This document shows positions 45,026-54,358 of a DNA stretch of 64,000 nt, piece after piece. A program made the translations under genes and the position numbers. Each line of letters begins with the position of its first letter. Position 1 is the first letter of the stretch. The stretch comes from Psychrobacter jeotgali (GTDB lineage: Bacteria > Pseudomonadota > Gammaproteobacteria > Pseudomonadales > Moraxellaceae). The notes below the pieces were generated by a model that made no database searches, had not been told where the DNA came from, and saw nothing but the letters and a program-made list of their open reading frames with translations. The stretch covers positions 868,001-932,000 of the forward strand of contig NZ_CAJHAF010000001.1 of NCBI RefSeq assembly GCF_904846315.1, read 5' to 3'.

Positions 45026-47059
45026 ATGTCGCAGCAATATCAAGTCTTAGCGCGTAAATATCGTCCCAAGAACTTTCATCAGTTGATTGGGCAAACGCAT
45101 GTTTCGCAGGCATTGATTAATGCGATTGATTACAATCGTTTGCATCATGCTTATCTATTCACAGGCACCCGCGGCGTGGGTAAAACTACTATTGCTCGTA
45201 TCCTATCGAAATGCTTAAACTGTGATACTGGGGTCACCAGCACCCCATGCGGCGTATGTGATAATTGTGTAGCGATAGATCAAGGTCGTTTTATCGATTT
45301 AATTGAGATTGATGCCGCCTCGCGTACCAAAGTTGAGGATACTCGTGAGCTTCTTGATAACGTGCCTTATGCACCGAGTCAAGGGCGCTATAAAGTGTAC
45401 CTAATCGATGAGGTACATATGTTGTCGACGCACAGTTTTAATGCGCTGCTTAAAACTTTAGAAGAGCCGCCTGAACATGTAAAGTTTTTGCTAGCGACTA
45501 CAGATCCACAAAAACTACCTATAACTATCATCTCACGTTGTTTACAGTTTGTGCTGCGGCCCTTACCACAAACTTTGCTTAGTGAACATCTAGCAAACAT
45601 TCTAACTCAAGAGCATGTTGCTTATACGCAGCCAGCCCTTTGGCAGCTTGCAAGTGCGGCAAAAGGTTCAGTACGTGATGCTTTATCACTAACAGATCAA
45701 GCCATTGCCTTTGGGCAAGGTGGGCTGGATGATGTCACCGTCAATGAGATGTTGGGCTTGATTGACGCTGCAGATTTAGTGCGTTTGGTTACTGATATTT
45801 ATAACCATGATAAGTCAGCGGTAGCGGCTCATATTGAGCAGATGCGTGCGCAGATGGTGGATGCGACTAGCATGTTTGATGGGCTTGCTGAATTACTGCA
45901 CCAACTGGCATTAACTCAGCTGTTACCTGAGGTTGCCTTGAATGTAAATGAGGCTCAAGCTCAGGATATTAATGCATTGGCGCAGCATATGAGTCCTGAT
46001 GTATTACAGCTCTATTATGAGATTGTGGTACAAGCTCGTGAAGGTATTAAACTGGCCAACACACCGATGCAAGCGCTTGAGATGTGTATTCTGCGTTTAC
46101 TGGCGTTTCGTCCGCTACCTATTGATGAGGTTCTGGATACCTCAAGCATAACCAGTTCTAATGCTCCAAAAACTGCGCCTGTAGAGCCAAAAAATTTAAC
46201 CAGCCACGTTGCTACATCAGATGAGGCCAAAACTTATAGTCTCGATAGTATGAGTAGTATAGATAATTCTGAACGAGTAGATTATCCCTATGAGCAGTTC
46301 GACGATACTGCTATTGAAAATGATAGCCAATGGATTCAAGAGACTACTTATATTGATGATAGCCCTCTTTTAGATGAAAATGCTTCGGTAAACCAATCCT
46401 TTAACAATGAGATAGCTAATCAGGCTGAAACAAATAATCTAGATAGCAAATTATTCACTAATGAAACAGTAGATCCCGAACCAATTAATGAGCCTGAGCC
46501 AATTAATGAGCCTGAGCCAATTAATGAGCCTGAGCCAATTAATGAGCCTGAGCCAATTAATGAGCCTGAGCCAATTAATGAGCCTGATGTAAATAGTTCT
46601 CAGTTAACTATTAATCCTGATGATCCGCGAACTTTATTGCGCTGTGCTCATCAAGAGCTAACAGGGGAGTGGACACCAGAGAAATGGGACTATTGGTTAC
46701 AAACTGCCCGTGAAATGGATCATTTGGCCGCAGATGAACTTGCACTAGCGCGCCAAGGTATGATGACTGGCTTATGTAATGGTCAAGCTGTATTTGTTAC
46801 CGGCGTTGACAGCAAACACTTGCAATCAACTTTCCAGCAGCTAGCGGCCAAGCTGAAAAACGAATACCCACAAGCAGAAATCAGCTTGCAAGTGGATGGT
46901 AGTATGATGCAGAGTGATAATAAGACCCCTGAACATCGCCAACAACAAAGAACACTGCAAGCAACTTCTTTAGCTGAGTCTATGTTACTCAAATCGCCTG
47001 TAATGCAATATTTGAATGAACGCAGCGAAGGAAGAATGGGTAAAGTGAAACTTACCTAA
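45026..47059 (+). CDS. dnaX: DNA polymerase III gamma/tau subunit
   Basis: Clamp-loader ATPase, 677 aa. It has Walker A TGTRGVGKTTIAR, a four-Cys zinc module (CLNCDTGVTSTPCGVCDNC), DEVHMLS and the sensor 1 region LLATTDPQKLP with ISRCLQF. The tau-specific part contains six EPINEP units encoded by an 18-bp tandem repeat (about 46479-46586), and a C-terminal domain (WDYWLQTAREMDHLAADELA) for polymerase contact. A slippery A-AAA-AAT at 46189-46195 is followed by a -1 frame stop nine codons on, which would give a gamma-sized protein of about 399 aa. Confidence 0.95.
   Translation: MSQQYQVLARKYRPKNFHQLIGQTHVSQALINAIDYNRLHHAYLFTGTRGVGKTTIARILSKCLNCDTGVTSTPCGVCDNCVAIDQGRFIDLIEIDAASRTKVEDTRELLDNVPYAPSQGRYKVYLIDEVHMLSTHSFNALLKTLEEPPEHVKFLLATTDPQKLPITIISRCLQFVLRPLPQTLLSEHLANILTQEHVAYTQPALWQLASAAKGSVRDALSLTDQAIAFGQGGLDDVTVNEMLGLIDAADLVRLVTDIYNHDKSAVAAHIEQMRAQMVDATSMFDGLAELLHQLALTQLLPEVALNVNEAQAQDINALAQHMSPDVLQLYYEIVVQAREGIKLANTPMQALEMCILRLLAFRPLPIDEVLDTSSITSSNAPKTAPVEPKNLTSHVATSDEAKTYSLDSMSSIDNSERVDYPYEQFDDTAIENDSQWIQETTYIDDSPLLDENASVNQSFNNEIANQAETNNLDSKLFTNETVDPEPINEPEPINEPEPINEPEPINEPEPINEPEPINEPDVNSSQLTINPDDPRTLLRCAHQELTGEWTPEKWDYWLQTAREMDHLAADELALARQGMMTGLCNGQAVFVTGVDSKHLQSTFQQLAAKLKNEYPQAEISLQVDGSMMQSDNKTPEHRQQQRTLQATSLAESMLLKSPVMQYLNERSEGRMGKVKLT
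46189..46230 (+). promoter_or_regulatory. Candidate programmed frameshift site in dnaX
   Basis: A AAA AAT in the zero frame (codons 389-390). After a -1 slip the reading continues F-N-Q-P-R-C-Y-I-R and stops at TGA. The product would end just past the ATPase and collar domains, as E. coli gamma does. E. coli uses A AAA AAG. No stimulatory stem-loop could be verified by eye. Confidence 0.4.
46479..46586 (+). repeat. In-frame 18-bp tandem repeat, six units
   Basis: Units of GARCCAATTAATGAGCCT, near-identical, code for EPINEP six times within the tau linker. Length should vary between strains by slippage without a frame change. Confidence 0.9.
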
Positions 47060-47293
47060 AGTATTAGTGATACTAGGATATGCTCTAATAATGACATATT
47101 CGTTAAAACGTATTTAAGAGGAGGGTAACGAAGAACGAAACAGCAATAAAGCCCAGTGCTGTTACCTTAATTCCTTAAATACTTAGGGGATATATAAAGT
47201 TATTTGGACGAAAAAAACATTTTTATACTAAAGCTGTTTTTCTATATCGTCTATAATAATTAAGTTAAATTAAAATATTGTTTAGGTGAGATT

Positions 47294-48193
47294 ATGTTAG
47301 ATAATTTACGCGGTATGGCTGTGTTCGCCAGTGTGGTCGGACATGGTTCTTTTAGCGGCTCAGCTCGTGAGCTTGGTATCACTACTAGCGCTGTTAGCCA
47401 GCAGATACGTTCTTTGGAGAACGATTTAGGAGTAGTGCTACTGCATCGCTCGACTCGTAAGCTGAGCTTAACTGAAGCGGGTGAAAGCTTTTATGAAGCG
47501 GCAAAAGATGTGGTCAGTGCAGCTGAAAAAGGTAAAATTAAAGTCAATCAGCTGCGTGATGAGTTAGCAGGAAGTTTGCGCATTGCAACCACTCCTGAGC
47601 TTGGCGTTCATCACATATTGCCGGCTTTATCTACTTGGATGGCGGCGCACGATGACTTAAGCATTACCTTTTTAGCAGATAACTATTATGTTGATATGAT
47701 CGATGAGCGTATCGATGTTGCCATACGTATGAGTCCGAGCATCAATGATACGACATTGAATAATCACCCGTTGTCGGATGTTCGTCAACTGTTAGTGGCC
47801 TCGCCTCAATACTTGCGCCAACATAAAAAGATTGAAACTCCCAAAGATTTAGCTGACCATAAGCTTATCTGTATTGAGATCATGAAAGACGCTAGTCAAA
47901 TCGATCTGATCCAGACAGAAACTGGCAAAAAGTCTCGTCAAAAAATGAGTTCACGCCTTTATACCAATAATGTATTTATGGCCACTACCTTGGCTAAAAA
48001 TGGTCATGGACTTATGAGAGTGATGGAGATGGACGTCAAAAGAGATTTGGAAAACGGTGATTTAGTTGAAGTGCTAACAGGTTATCAGCTACCAAGCTTT
48101 GTCCTATATGCTGTCACCTTAAGTCGTGAACAACAACCCGCAAAAATCACTCGCTGTCTAGAAGTGTTAAAAAAGTATTTTCACGCTAATTAA
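47294..48193 (+). CDS. LysR-family transcriptional regulator
   Basis: A 299-aa regulator. The winged helix-turn-helix is at about 1-62 (GSFSGSARELGITTSAVSQQ, LENDLGVVLLHRSTRKLSLT), then a linker helix, then a two-lobed effector domain (GSLRIATTPELGVHHILPAL, IDERIDVAIRM). It resembles the subgroup that regulates neighbouring redox or efflux genes, but the adjacent genes are convergent (argD-like) or upstream dnaX, so no target is suggested. Perfect bidirectional terminator downstream. Confidence 0.92.
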   Translation: MLDNLRGMAVFASVVGHGSFSGSARELGITTSAVSQQIRSLENDLGVVLLHRSTRKLSLTEAGESFYEAAKDVVSAAEKGKIKVNQLRDELAGSLRIATTPELGVHHILPALSTWMAAHDDLSITFLADNYYVDMIDERIDVAIRMSPSINDTTLNNHPLSDVRQLLVASPQYLRQHKKIETPKDLADHKLICIEIMKDASQIDLIQTETGKKSRQKMSSRLYTNNVFMATTLAKNGHGLMRVMEMDVKRDLENGDLVEVLTGYQLPSFVLYAVTLSREQQPAKITRCLEVLKKYFHAN

Positions 48194-48292
48194 AGCCTAA
48201 AACTAGCATTTAATGTCAACTTGACAAGGTTGGTTTTTGAAACGCTTAAGTTAAGGTTGACCACTATTATATTAAATGGTGCGGTATAAAAA

Positions 48293-48334
48293 ACAAGAAG
48301 CCTCTAGATATAATTATATCTAGAGGCTTCTTGT
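48293..48334. terminator. Perfect 42-bp palindrome, bidirectional terminator
   Basis: Arms of 21 bp beginning ACAAGAAGCCTCTAGATATA, with no loop, between two convergent genes; AAAA precedes it on the left. Confidence 0.85.
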
Positions 48335-48358
48335 CATAGAAATTCAGTATTTAGCTTA

Positions 48359-49540
48359 TTAAAATAATGGCTTTAATAAATGAATCAAACGCTCAACCAG
48401 CTGTTCGCTTTCATCACGCTTGATATTTAGCGGCGGTAATAAGCGTATAACATGACCTCCAGTCACATTAATAATAAGCTGCTGCTCATCTCGAGCACGG
48501 TCGACCAGTTGGCTGCAATTCATATCTTCCGGTAGAGCGATACCAATCATCATTCCTGCACCACGGCTGCTAATCTCATAGGACTGCAATTCATTAGTCA
48601 TACTGTCACGAATAAACTGGCCTTCGGTTACAGCATTGGCCATCACATCATCAGTTGATAACACTTCATAAACGCTGTGAACTACTCGACTAGCTAGCGG
48701 TGTACCACCATAGGTTGAGCCATGACTACCGGCACTAAATAAGTCTTTTGCTCGGCCTCGTACCATACAAGCACCGACTGGGAAACCATTGCCCAGTCCC
48801 TTGGCAGTGGTCAGGACGTCAGGACGTGCTTTGCTGTGCTGATAAGCAAAATATTTACCCGTACGCCCATTACCGGTCTGTACCTCGTCAAGCATGAACA
48901 ACCACTCATGAGCATCACATTCAGCTTGTAGTTGCTCCAAATAAGTAAAACCATTAGCCGCAGTGTTCAGTCCGCCTTCACCTTGAATGGGCTCTACGAG
49001 GATAGCGCAGATATCGTCATAATCTTGAGCGGCCTGCTTAACTGCTGCAATATCGCCAAAGGGTACACGGATAAAATCATCGTCTAGAGTAAAGAAGCCT
49101 TCGCGTGCTTTAGGATTAGCAGTTGCCGACACTGATAATAAAGTGCGACCATGAAACGACTTCTCCATAACGATAACTTTTGGACGTTTAAAACCGCGCT
49201 GATAAGCATATAAACGCGCTAGCTTCAAAGCTGCTTCATTAGCCTCAGCTCCACTATTAGCAAAGAATACACTATCCATCTGAGCCGCCTTACAAAGCGT
49301 TTCACCTGCACGCTCTTGCCAATCAATACCAAATAAATTACTGGTGTGGACTAGCGTTGCTGCCTGCTGTTGGATAGCTTCAGTAACTTGTGGATGGCAA
49401 TGGCCCAAACCACATACTGCAATGCCAGTCAGCGCATCCAAATAGGGCGTATCATCTTTAGTGTATAGCCAGCTACCGTGCCCGCGAGTGAAGCTAATAG
49501 GCTGACGGTTATAGGTAGGCATCAGATAAGTTGCTGACAT
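48359..49540 (-). CDS. argD: Acetylornithine aminotransferase-like class III enzyme
   Basis: PLP-dependent aminotransferase, 393 aa. It has LDALTGIAVCGLGHCHPQV, the FFANSGAEANEAALKLAR motif, MEKSFHGRTLLSVSATAN, EPIQGEGGLN, FMLDEVQTGNGRTGKYFAYQ, and the Schiff-base Lys in TTAKGLGNGFPVGA. Pattern and length fit ArgD (arginine synthesis, with possible succinyl-diaminopimelate activity). Alone on its strand. Other class III enzymes of the same length cannot be excluded. Confidence 0.9.
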   Translation of the reverse strand: MSATYLMPTYNRQPISFTRGHGSWLYTKDDTPYLDALTGIAVCGLGHCHPQVTEAIQQQAATLVHTSNLFGIDWQERAGETLCKAAQMDSVFFANSGAEANEAALKLARLYAYQRGFKRPKVIVMEKSFHGRTLLSVSATANPKAREGFFTLDDDFIRVPFGDIAAVKQAAQDYDDICAILVEPIQGEGGLNTAANGFTYLEQLQAECDAHEWLFMLDEVQTGNGRTGKYFAYQHSKARPDVLTTAKGLGNGFPVGACMVRGRAKDLFSAGSHGSTYGGTPLASRVVHSVYEVLSTDDVMANAVTEGQFIRDSMTNELQSYEISSRGAGMMIGIALPEDMNCSQLVDRARDEQQLIINVTGGHVIRLLPPLNIKRDESEQLVERLIHLLKPLF

Positions 49541-49625
49541 GTAGATATCCTTAGCGTGTTCGATTAGCAGTTAAAATAGTGATAAAGGGTAGAAGAGAAA
49601 GCAATTATTAAAGGGATATAAACGA

Positions 49626-49817
49626 TTAAAGCTCATCAGAGAAGGGCGTAGACTCTGCAGGTAAACTGTATTCTTCGCTTGCCCACGCACCTAAGTCAAT
49701 GAGCTTACAGCGCTCACTACAAAATGGTTTAAATTTATTATCCTGCCAAGCTGTTTGAGTACCACAGCGCGGACAAGGATAGGTTTTGGGTACAGAGCTA
49801 GAAGTCGTTTGAGTCAT
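49626..49817 (-). CDS. yacG: DNA gyrase inhibitor YacG, zinc-binding
   Basis: A 63-aa protein with a four-Cys zinc site ([10 protein letters not shown] and [12 protein letters not shown]) and the tail WASEEYSLP, the complete YacG family pattern. In E. coli YacG binds GyrB. It lies between argD and the TrmB-like gene, not near coaE/pilD as in many relatives. Confidence 0.93.
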   Translation of the reverse strand: MTQTTSSSVPKTYPCPRCGTQTAWQDNKFKPFCSERCKLIDLGAWASEEYSLPAESTPFSDEL

Positions 49818-50007
49818 AATAAAGTAAAATTATCATCAATGAATAAGAATCGTTATAATAGCACGCAGTTGTTAAAAGACAACCATAGCCAAATAAGTTC
49901 TGCTGCTAATTATAAGTATAAGCGATAGCAAAAATAGTAAATAGCCTAAGCAGAACTAATTACTAATAAACCATAATCCCACCAATAAACCTAATCAGAA
50001 CTAGTAT

Positions 50008-50694
50008 ATGAAAAATCAAAATATAACCAATGAAATAAAAATCTCACATCAAAAAAAACGTGCTTTTCAACCTGGAAAACTCTCGCCACCGCGTAATTTC
50101 TCAATTCCTGCTGCACTAGATAGTACTAAACCCCTAGTGCTTGAGATTGGAGCGGGGAAGGGCATGCATGCGTTGAGCTTTGCAGCTGCCCACCCTAACC
50201 AGCAGTTAGTCGCCATTGAGCGCACTCGTAATAAATTTGAAGCTTTTGTTAAGCTTGCTCAGCAGCGAAAATTAGCTAACCTAGTGCCTGTTCATGCCGA
50301 TGCCATAGCTTGGACTGTGCATGCTTTATCGCCGAATAATGTTGCACGCATATACATCCTTTATCCTAATCCTGAGCAAAATAACCCTAACCAGCAGTGG
50401 CTTAATATGCCGTTTTTTGAATTTTTATTATCGAGGTTAGAGGAGGGTGGGCAAATCATCTTAGCTACTAATATCGAGAGCTATATGGACAATGCTGAAC
50501 ACAAGGCGATAACGGGTTGGCAGCTGCCTACATCACGGATACAAGTTCCACAGGATAGCCAACGTACTCATTTTGAAGTTAAGTATTTGGCTCGGAATGA
50601 GATTTGCTGGCAATTAACAATAACTAAACCTAAGGGTTATAGCACTCGATTTGATGATTGGAAAGCCAAAAGTATTGAGCATACCCAGTTATAG
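50008..50694 (+). CDS. TrmB-like SAM methyltransferase (divergent)
   Basis: A 228-aa Rossmann methyltransferase. Motif I is VLEIGAGKGMHALSFAAAHP, then LVAIERTRNKFEAFVKLAQQ, VPVHADAIAWTVH and IYILYPNPEQNN, which sits where tRNA m7G46 methyltransferase TrmB has FPDPWPKKRH. The basic Lys/Arg/His run after that motif is missing here, and the C-terminal T-x-x-E motif is not obvious. It may therefore be a paralogue with another substrate. The upstream region holds two copies of a CCTAA-containing motif. Confidence 0.75.
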   Translation: MKNQNITNEIKISHQKKRAFQPGKLSPPRNFSIPAALDSTKPLVLEIGAGKGMHALSFAAAHPNQQLVAIERTRNKFEAFVKLAQQRKLANLVPVHADAIAWTVHALSPNNVARIYILYPNPEQNNPNQQWLNMPFFEFLLSRLEEGGQIILATNIESYMDNAEHKAITGWQLPTSRIQVPQDSQRTHFEVKYLARNEICWQLTITKPKGYSTRFDDWKAKSIEHTQL

Positions 50695-50794
50695 CTACTA
50701 TTCGTAAGGAAAAGAATAGTATTATTGCTTTTCTTTATCAGCCTATTAGATATAAAATAGCCTAAGCAAATAAATGAATACAAAAAGTAAAAAA

Positions 50795-50815
50795 GCCGCT
50801 AAAAGCGGCCAAAAA
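50795..50815. terminator. Bidirectional terminator
   Basis: GCCGCT-AAA-AGCGGC with A tracts on both sides (minus-strand T tail for the kinase gene). Between convergent genes. Confidence 0.8.
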
Positions 50816-50832
50816 ATTTAGATAAGTTCTAG

Positions 50833-52239
50833 CTATAAAAAAGGTTTCACTAATCTATTAGAGTCAGTATGAGCATTAATTACAGTTAAAAAGGTATATG
50901 CCCCTATAAACTTACGGCTGATAAACATAAACTCTTTTGGGGGTAGATTGAATTCGAACGATTGAATAGCCTGAGTAGCAGCAGCAGATATACGTGAATG
51001 TAATTTACTATTCGCCCAAATATAACGTTGCTGAGAATCTAAACAATCTGCAGGAATATCTGGATTAGTAGCAGGTAGACTAAAAGGTTCTGTAGCCAAT
51101 AAAAACAAAGAAGCTATATCACTTTTAACTTTGTTACTCATAGTATTGAAAAAATCATAACCAACCATACTTTCCATCATCGCTTGATGATCGTGATAAT
51201 AGCCGGCCCGAAGTAAGTTTCTAGCGATCGTTAATAGGGTGTTATCAAACTGGCGAATAGCACCAAAATCTAATAGTACTAACTTATCTATTTCATTTTC
51301 GTTACTATTGATGCGAACTAAATAATTACCAAAGTTGGGGTCTGTCTGCATCTCACCCCATACAAATATCTCTCGCATCATAATCTCTATAGCCGCCTGA
51401 CCAATAGCATTGCGACGTTCAGCAGAGAGCGATTGCAGTTTTTCAGAGGTTACAGGAACCCCAGATTCATAGCTCATACAAAGTAAACGCTTACTAGAGT
51501 AGTGGCGGTTGATTTTAGGTACGGCATAGCGTGGGTCATCTTGTAAACGACCATAAAAACGCTCTGTAGTGGCCGCTTCAACAGCATAATCAACTTCAAC
51601 ATGAAGAAGGTCTCGAATTTCTTCGAACCAAGCATCAAGAGCACGGGTCTGCGGAACCGCGTTACTAACTTTTAATAAACGCTTGAATAACGCTAAATCA
51701 GAGTCGATAGCATCAGCTACACCCGGATATTGTATTTTTAATACCACTTGTTCACCAGTAGCTAGTACGGTGGCACGGTGAACTTGCGCAAGAGAAGCGG
51801 TACCAATGGGCACGGGATCTACTTCAAGTTCATTGAGCTTATCACCCAAAGTTTGTTGCAAAGTATATTCTATTTTTGGCCAAGCGAGGGTAGCGGTATC
51901 ATCATTTAGAGTTTGCAGCGCACGAGTAATTTCAGGGGGTAGAATATGCTCGCCGTACATGGCCAACATTTGGCCAATTTTAACTACTGAGCCTTTTAGC
52001 TTCCCCAGTTCTTCAGCTACATAGTTAGCCTGCGCCTCCATAAATGCTTGATTACGCTTTGAGCGGGCTTCTTTGCCTAAAAACATTCCTGAAACACTAT
52101 TACCCGCCCAGCGGCGACCAATATTTAAAGAGGTTTTGGCAATAGATAGCCGTCGCTCTAGTCCCGAGGTTTTCAGGTTATCGATTGATTGCTTACTACT
52201 AGACGGTTTGGAGGTATCATTTTCCATAAATAGCATCAT
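50833..52239 (-). CDS. ABC1/AarF (UbiB-like) atypical kinase
   Basis: A 468-aa protein of the ABC1 family. It has the KxGQ motif (LKGSVVKIGQMLAMYGEHIL), the Ala-rich loop (IGTASLAQVHRA) replacing the Gly-rich loop, the VAIK-type Lys in VVLKIQYPG, TDPNFGNYL and LLDFGAIRQF. Related proteins support ubiquinone synthesis or lipid handling. It lacks the C-terminal hydrophobic helices of UbiB, so it is more like the soluble or peripheral ABC1 group. Monocistronic. Confidence 0.88.
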   Translation of the reverse strand: MMLFMENDTSKPSSSKQSIDNLKTSGLERRLSIAKTSLNIGRRWAGNSVSGMFLGKEARSKRNQAFMEAQANYVAEELGKLKGSVVKIGQMLAMYGEHILPPEITRALQTLNDDTATLAWPKIEYTLQQTLGDKLNELEVDPVPIGTASLAQVHRATVLATGEQVVLKIQYPGVADAIDSDLALFKRLLKVSNAVPQTRALDAWFEEIRDLLHVEVDYAVEAATTERFYGRLQDDPRYAVPKINRHYSSKRLLCMSYESGVPVTSEKLQSLSAERRNAIGQAAIEIMMREIFVWGEMQTDPNFGNYLVRINSNENEIDKLVLLDFGAIRQFDNTLLTIARNLLRAGYYHDHQAMMESMVGYDFFNTMSNKVKSDIASLFLLATEPFSLPATNPDIPADCLDSQQRYIWANSKLHSRISAAATQAIQSFEFNLPPKEFMFISRKFIGAYTFLTVINAHTDSNRLVKPFL

Positions 52240-52420
52240 TTATCAGGTTGTTAATGATTTGCGGGCTAATACCAGCAATACAAGAGATATAACGAGAATG
52301 ACTAAAATTGTATCATACAAAGCAATAATGCTTCGTAAGCGTTAGCTACAGGCTGGCGACTATTCAGTACTTTACTTTAAACATAGCCTGATAATTACAG
52401 GCTAATATAGAATAAAAATA

Positions 52421-52455
52421 TGACCTAGCATCACACTAGGTCAACTATAAAAAGT
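52421..52455 (-). terminator. Terminator-like hairpin downstream of purD
   Basis: TGACCTAG (52421-52428) and CTAGGTCA (52436-52443). On the minus strand it is followed by TATTTTTATTC. Confidence 0.7.
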
Positions 52456-52506
52456 AAAGACTATTAAGTCTGCTTAGTATCACTTGCTTATAACTTAGAA
52501 AATAAG

Positions 52507-53883
52507 TTAATGGTTAGTCGGAGCACTATTGATCATGTCACGTGTAATGGCATGATGACCAATATCTCGGCGATACTGTGCACCATCAAAGCTAATAGCG
52601 CCTGTTACTGTCAAGGCCGCTTGTTGAGCATCCAAAATAGTATTCGCTAATGCAGTAACGCAAAGCACACGTCCGCCATCAGTAACTATCTCTTTATCTT
52701 CGTCCACGGCACTATCGGCATCCAAACTGTCTACCTTCTGACCATCAGCAAATGCGGTGCCAGCATGAAAGACCTTTACCGATGGATTACTCTTATCCGT
52801 AAGTTCTGGTAACCCAGCAATTACGTCGCCTTTAGAAGACGATTCGGGATATCCTTCTGAGGCAATTACAATACCAAGAGCAGGGCGTGGATCCCATTGT
52901 GCTTGTTTTGGTAGTTGACCTTTTAGCCCTTGGTTGACCAAATCAGCCATTGAAGACTGCAAGCGCATGAGAATAGGCTGAGTTTCTGGATCACCAAAGC
53001 GGCAGTTAAACTCGATAACATAGGGATCGCTTGATTCATCAATCATAAGCCCTGCATACAAAAATCCAGTATAAGGATGGCCGGCAGCATTCATGGCATC
53101 AACCACTGGCTGAATAACCTGAGTCATGACTTTATCATGAACCTCTTGAGTAACCACAGGCGCAGGTGAGTAGGCGCCCATCCCGCCAGTATTTGGACCC
53201 GTATCACCTTCAAAAGCACGCTTATGATCTTGACTGGTTGCCATTGGTAAAATATTATCACCGTCAATCATACAAATAAAACTAGCTTCTTCACCCACTA
53301 AACACTGCTCAATAACCACTCGACTGCCTGCATCGCCGAATTTATTATCAGCCAGCATGTCATCAATAGCAGCATTGGCTTGCTCGGTAGTCTCAGCAAC
53401 GATAACGCCTTTACCCGCCGCCAAACCATCAGCTTTAATTACAATAGGGGCGCCTTGTTCTTTAACATAGTCTTTGGCACTCGCAGCATCAGTAAAACCT
53501 TGATAAGCTGCCGTTGGAATATTATGCTCAATCATAAACTCTTTAGCAAAGGTCTTTGAGCCTTCTAACTGTGCGCAATAGGCAGTAGGGCCCCAAGCTT
53601 TGATACCAGCATCACGACAAGCATCTATAATACCATTCACTAGCGGTGCTTCAGGTCCTACGATCACCATATCGATAGCATTGTTTTTACAGAAATTAAT
53701 CACTGAGCTGTGATCTGAATCATCACCAGTAACATCCAAAATAACGTTTTGACATTTAGTCTCAAGGGCAGTACCTGCATTGCCAGGAGCAACATAAACT
53801 TGTTGTACCTTATCATCTTTTGCACATTGCCAAGCCAGCGCATGCTCGCGGCCACCTGCACCAATTACCAAAATATTCATCAT
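52507..53883 (-). CDS. purD: Phosphoribosylamine-glycine ligase
   Basis: Second step of purine synthesis, ATP-grasp family, about 458 aa. N-domain start MNILVIGAGGREHALAWQCA, VGPEAPLVNGI, and LEGSKTFAKEFMIEHNIPTA. The ATP-grasp core has IVIKADGLAAGKGVIVAET, PNTGGMGAYSPAPVV and FNCRFGDPETQPIL. The C-domain has a short acidic insert (LDADSAVDEDKE) which makes it about 30 residues longer than E. coli PurD. The ORF opens with two Met codons; ATG 53878-53880 would equally fit. purH is not adjacent. Confidence 0.96.
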   Translation of the reverse strand: MMNILVIGAGGREHALAWQCAKDDKVQQVYVAPGNAGTALETKCQNVILDVTGDDSDHSSVINFCKNNAIDMVIVGPEAPLVNGIIDACRDAGIKAWGPTAYCAQLEGSKTFAKEFMIEHNIPTAAYQGFTDAASAKDYVKEQGAPIVIKADGLAAGKGVIVAETTEQANAAIDDMLADNKFGDAGSRVVIEQCLVGEEASFICMIDGDNILPMATSQDHKRAFEGDTGPNTGGMGAYSPAPVVTQEVHDKVMTQVIQPVVDAMNAAGHPYTGFLYAGLMIDESSDPYVIEFNCRFGDPETQPILMRLQSSMADLVNQGLKGQLPKQAQWDPRPALGIVIASEGYPESSSKGDVIAGLPELTDKSNPSVKVFHAGTAFADGQKVDSLDADSAVDEDKEIVTDGGRVLCVTALANTILDAQQAALTVTGAISFDGAQYRRDIGHHAITRDMINSAPTNH

Positions 53884-54358
53884 ACGTTTTGCCCTTACTG
53901 ATAATTATTATTTAACTGTTAATGAATTAAAAATATTCTATTCTAAAGCGATAAGCCATTAATCAGTACTTATGCTAAGTATTATTGTATTCTAACAAAT
54001 AAACCCCTCCGATTGCCATGAGTATCCACTTGTCAGCCCAGTAACCTTGATATCATAGAGACTAATAGAGAGGTCAGCAGCTAATAATTAATAGCAAATG
54101 CCTATTATTCTATGATTCAAGGTTATGAGATTTATCTTTATTCATAAAATGATGTCGAATGCTTTAGCTGGGTTGATAACTGCGTTACAATCGAAGCAAT
54201 CAATATGGATATTTAGCGGTCAATCAGTCAATTAACGCTCGGACGCTTAGCTAATTAGACATCTGATGGCTAACATTGATAGCCTATCATCAATAACGAT
54301 TTTAATAGCGCTCGTAAACTAACAACAAACTTATAGATTATAAAAAAGGACCAGCATT
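53884..54358. other. 475-bp intergenic region between purD and gdhB
   Basis: Long divergent spacer, AT-rich. AAAAAAGGACC before 54359 is the gdhB ribosome site. TTACAAT near 54184 is a possible -10 without a good -35. I find no PurR-type palindrome, ORF or RNA gene. Confidence 0.45.
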
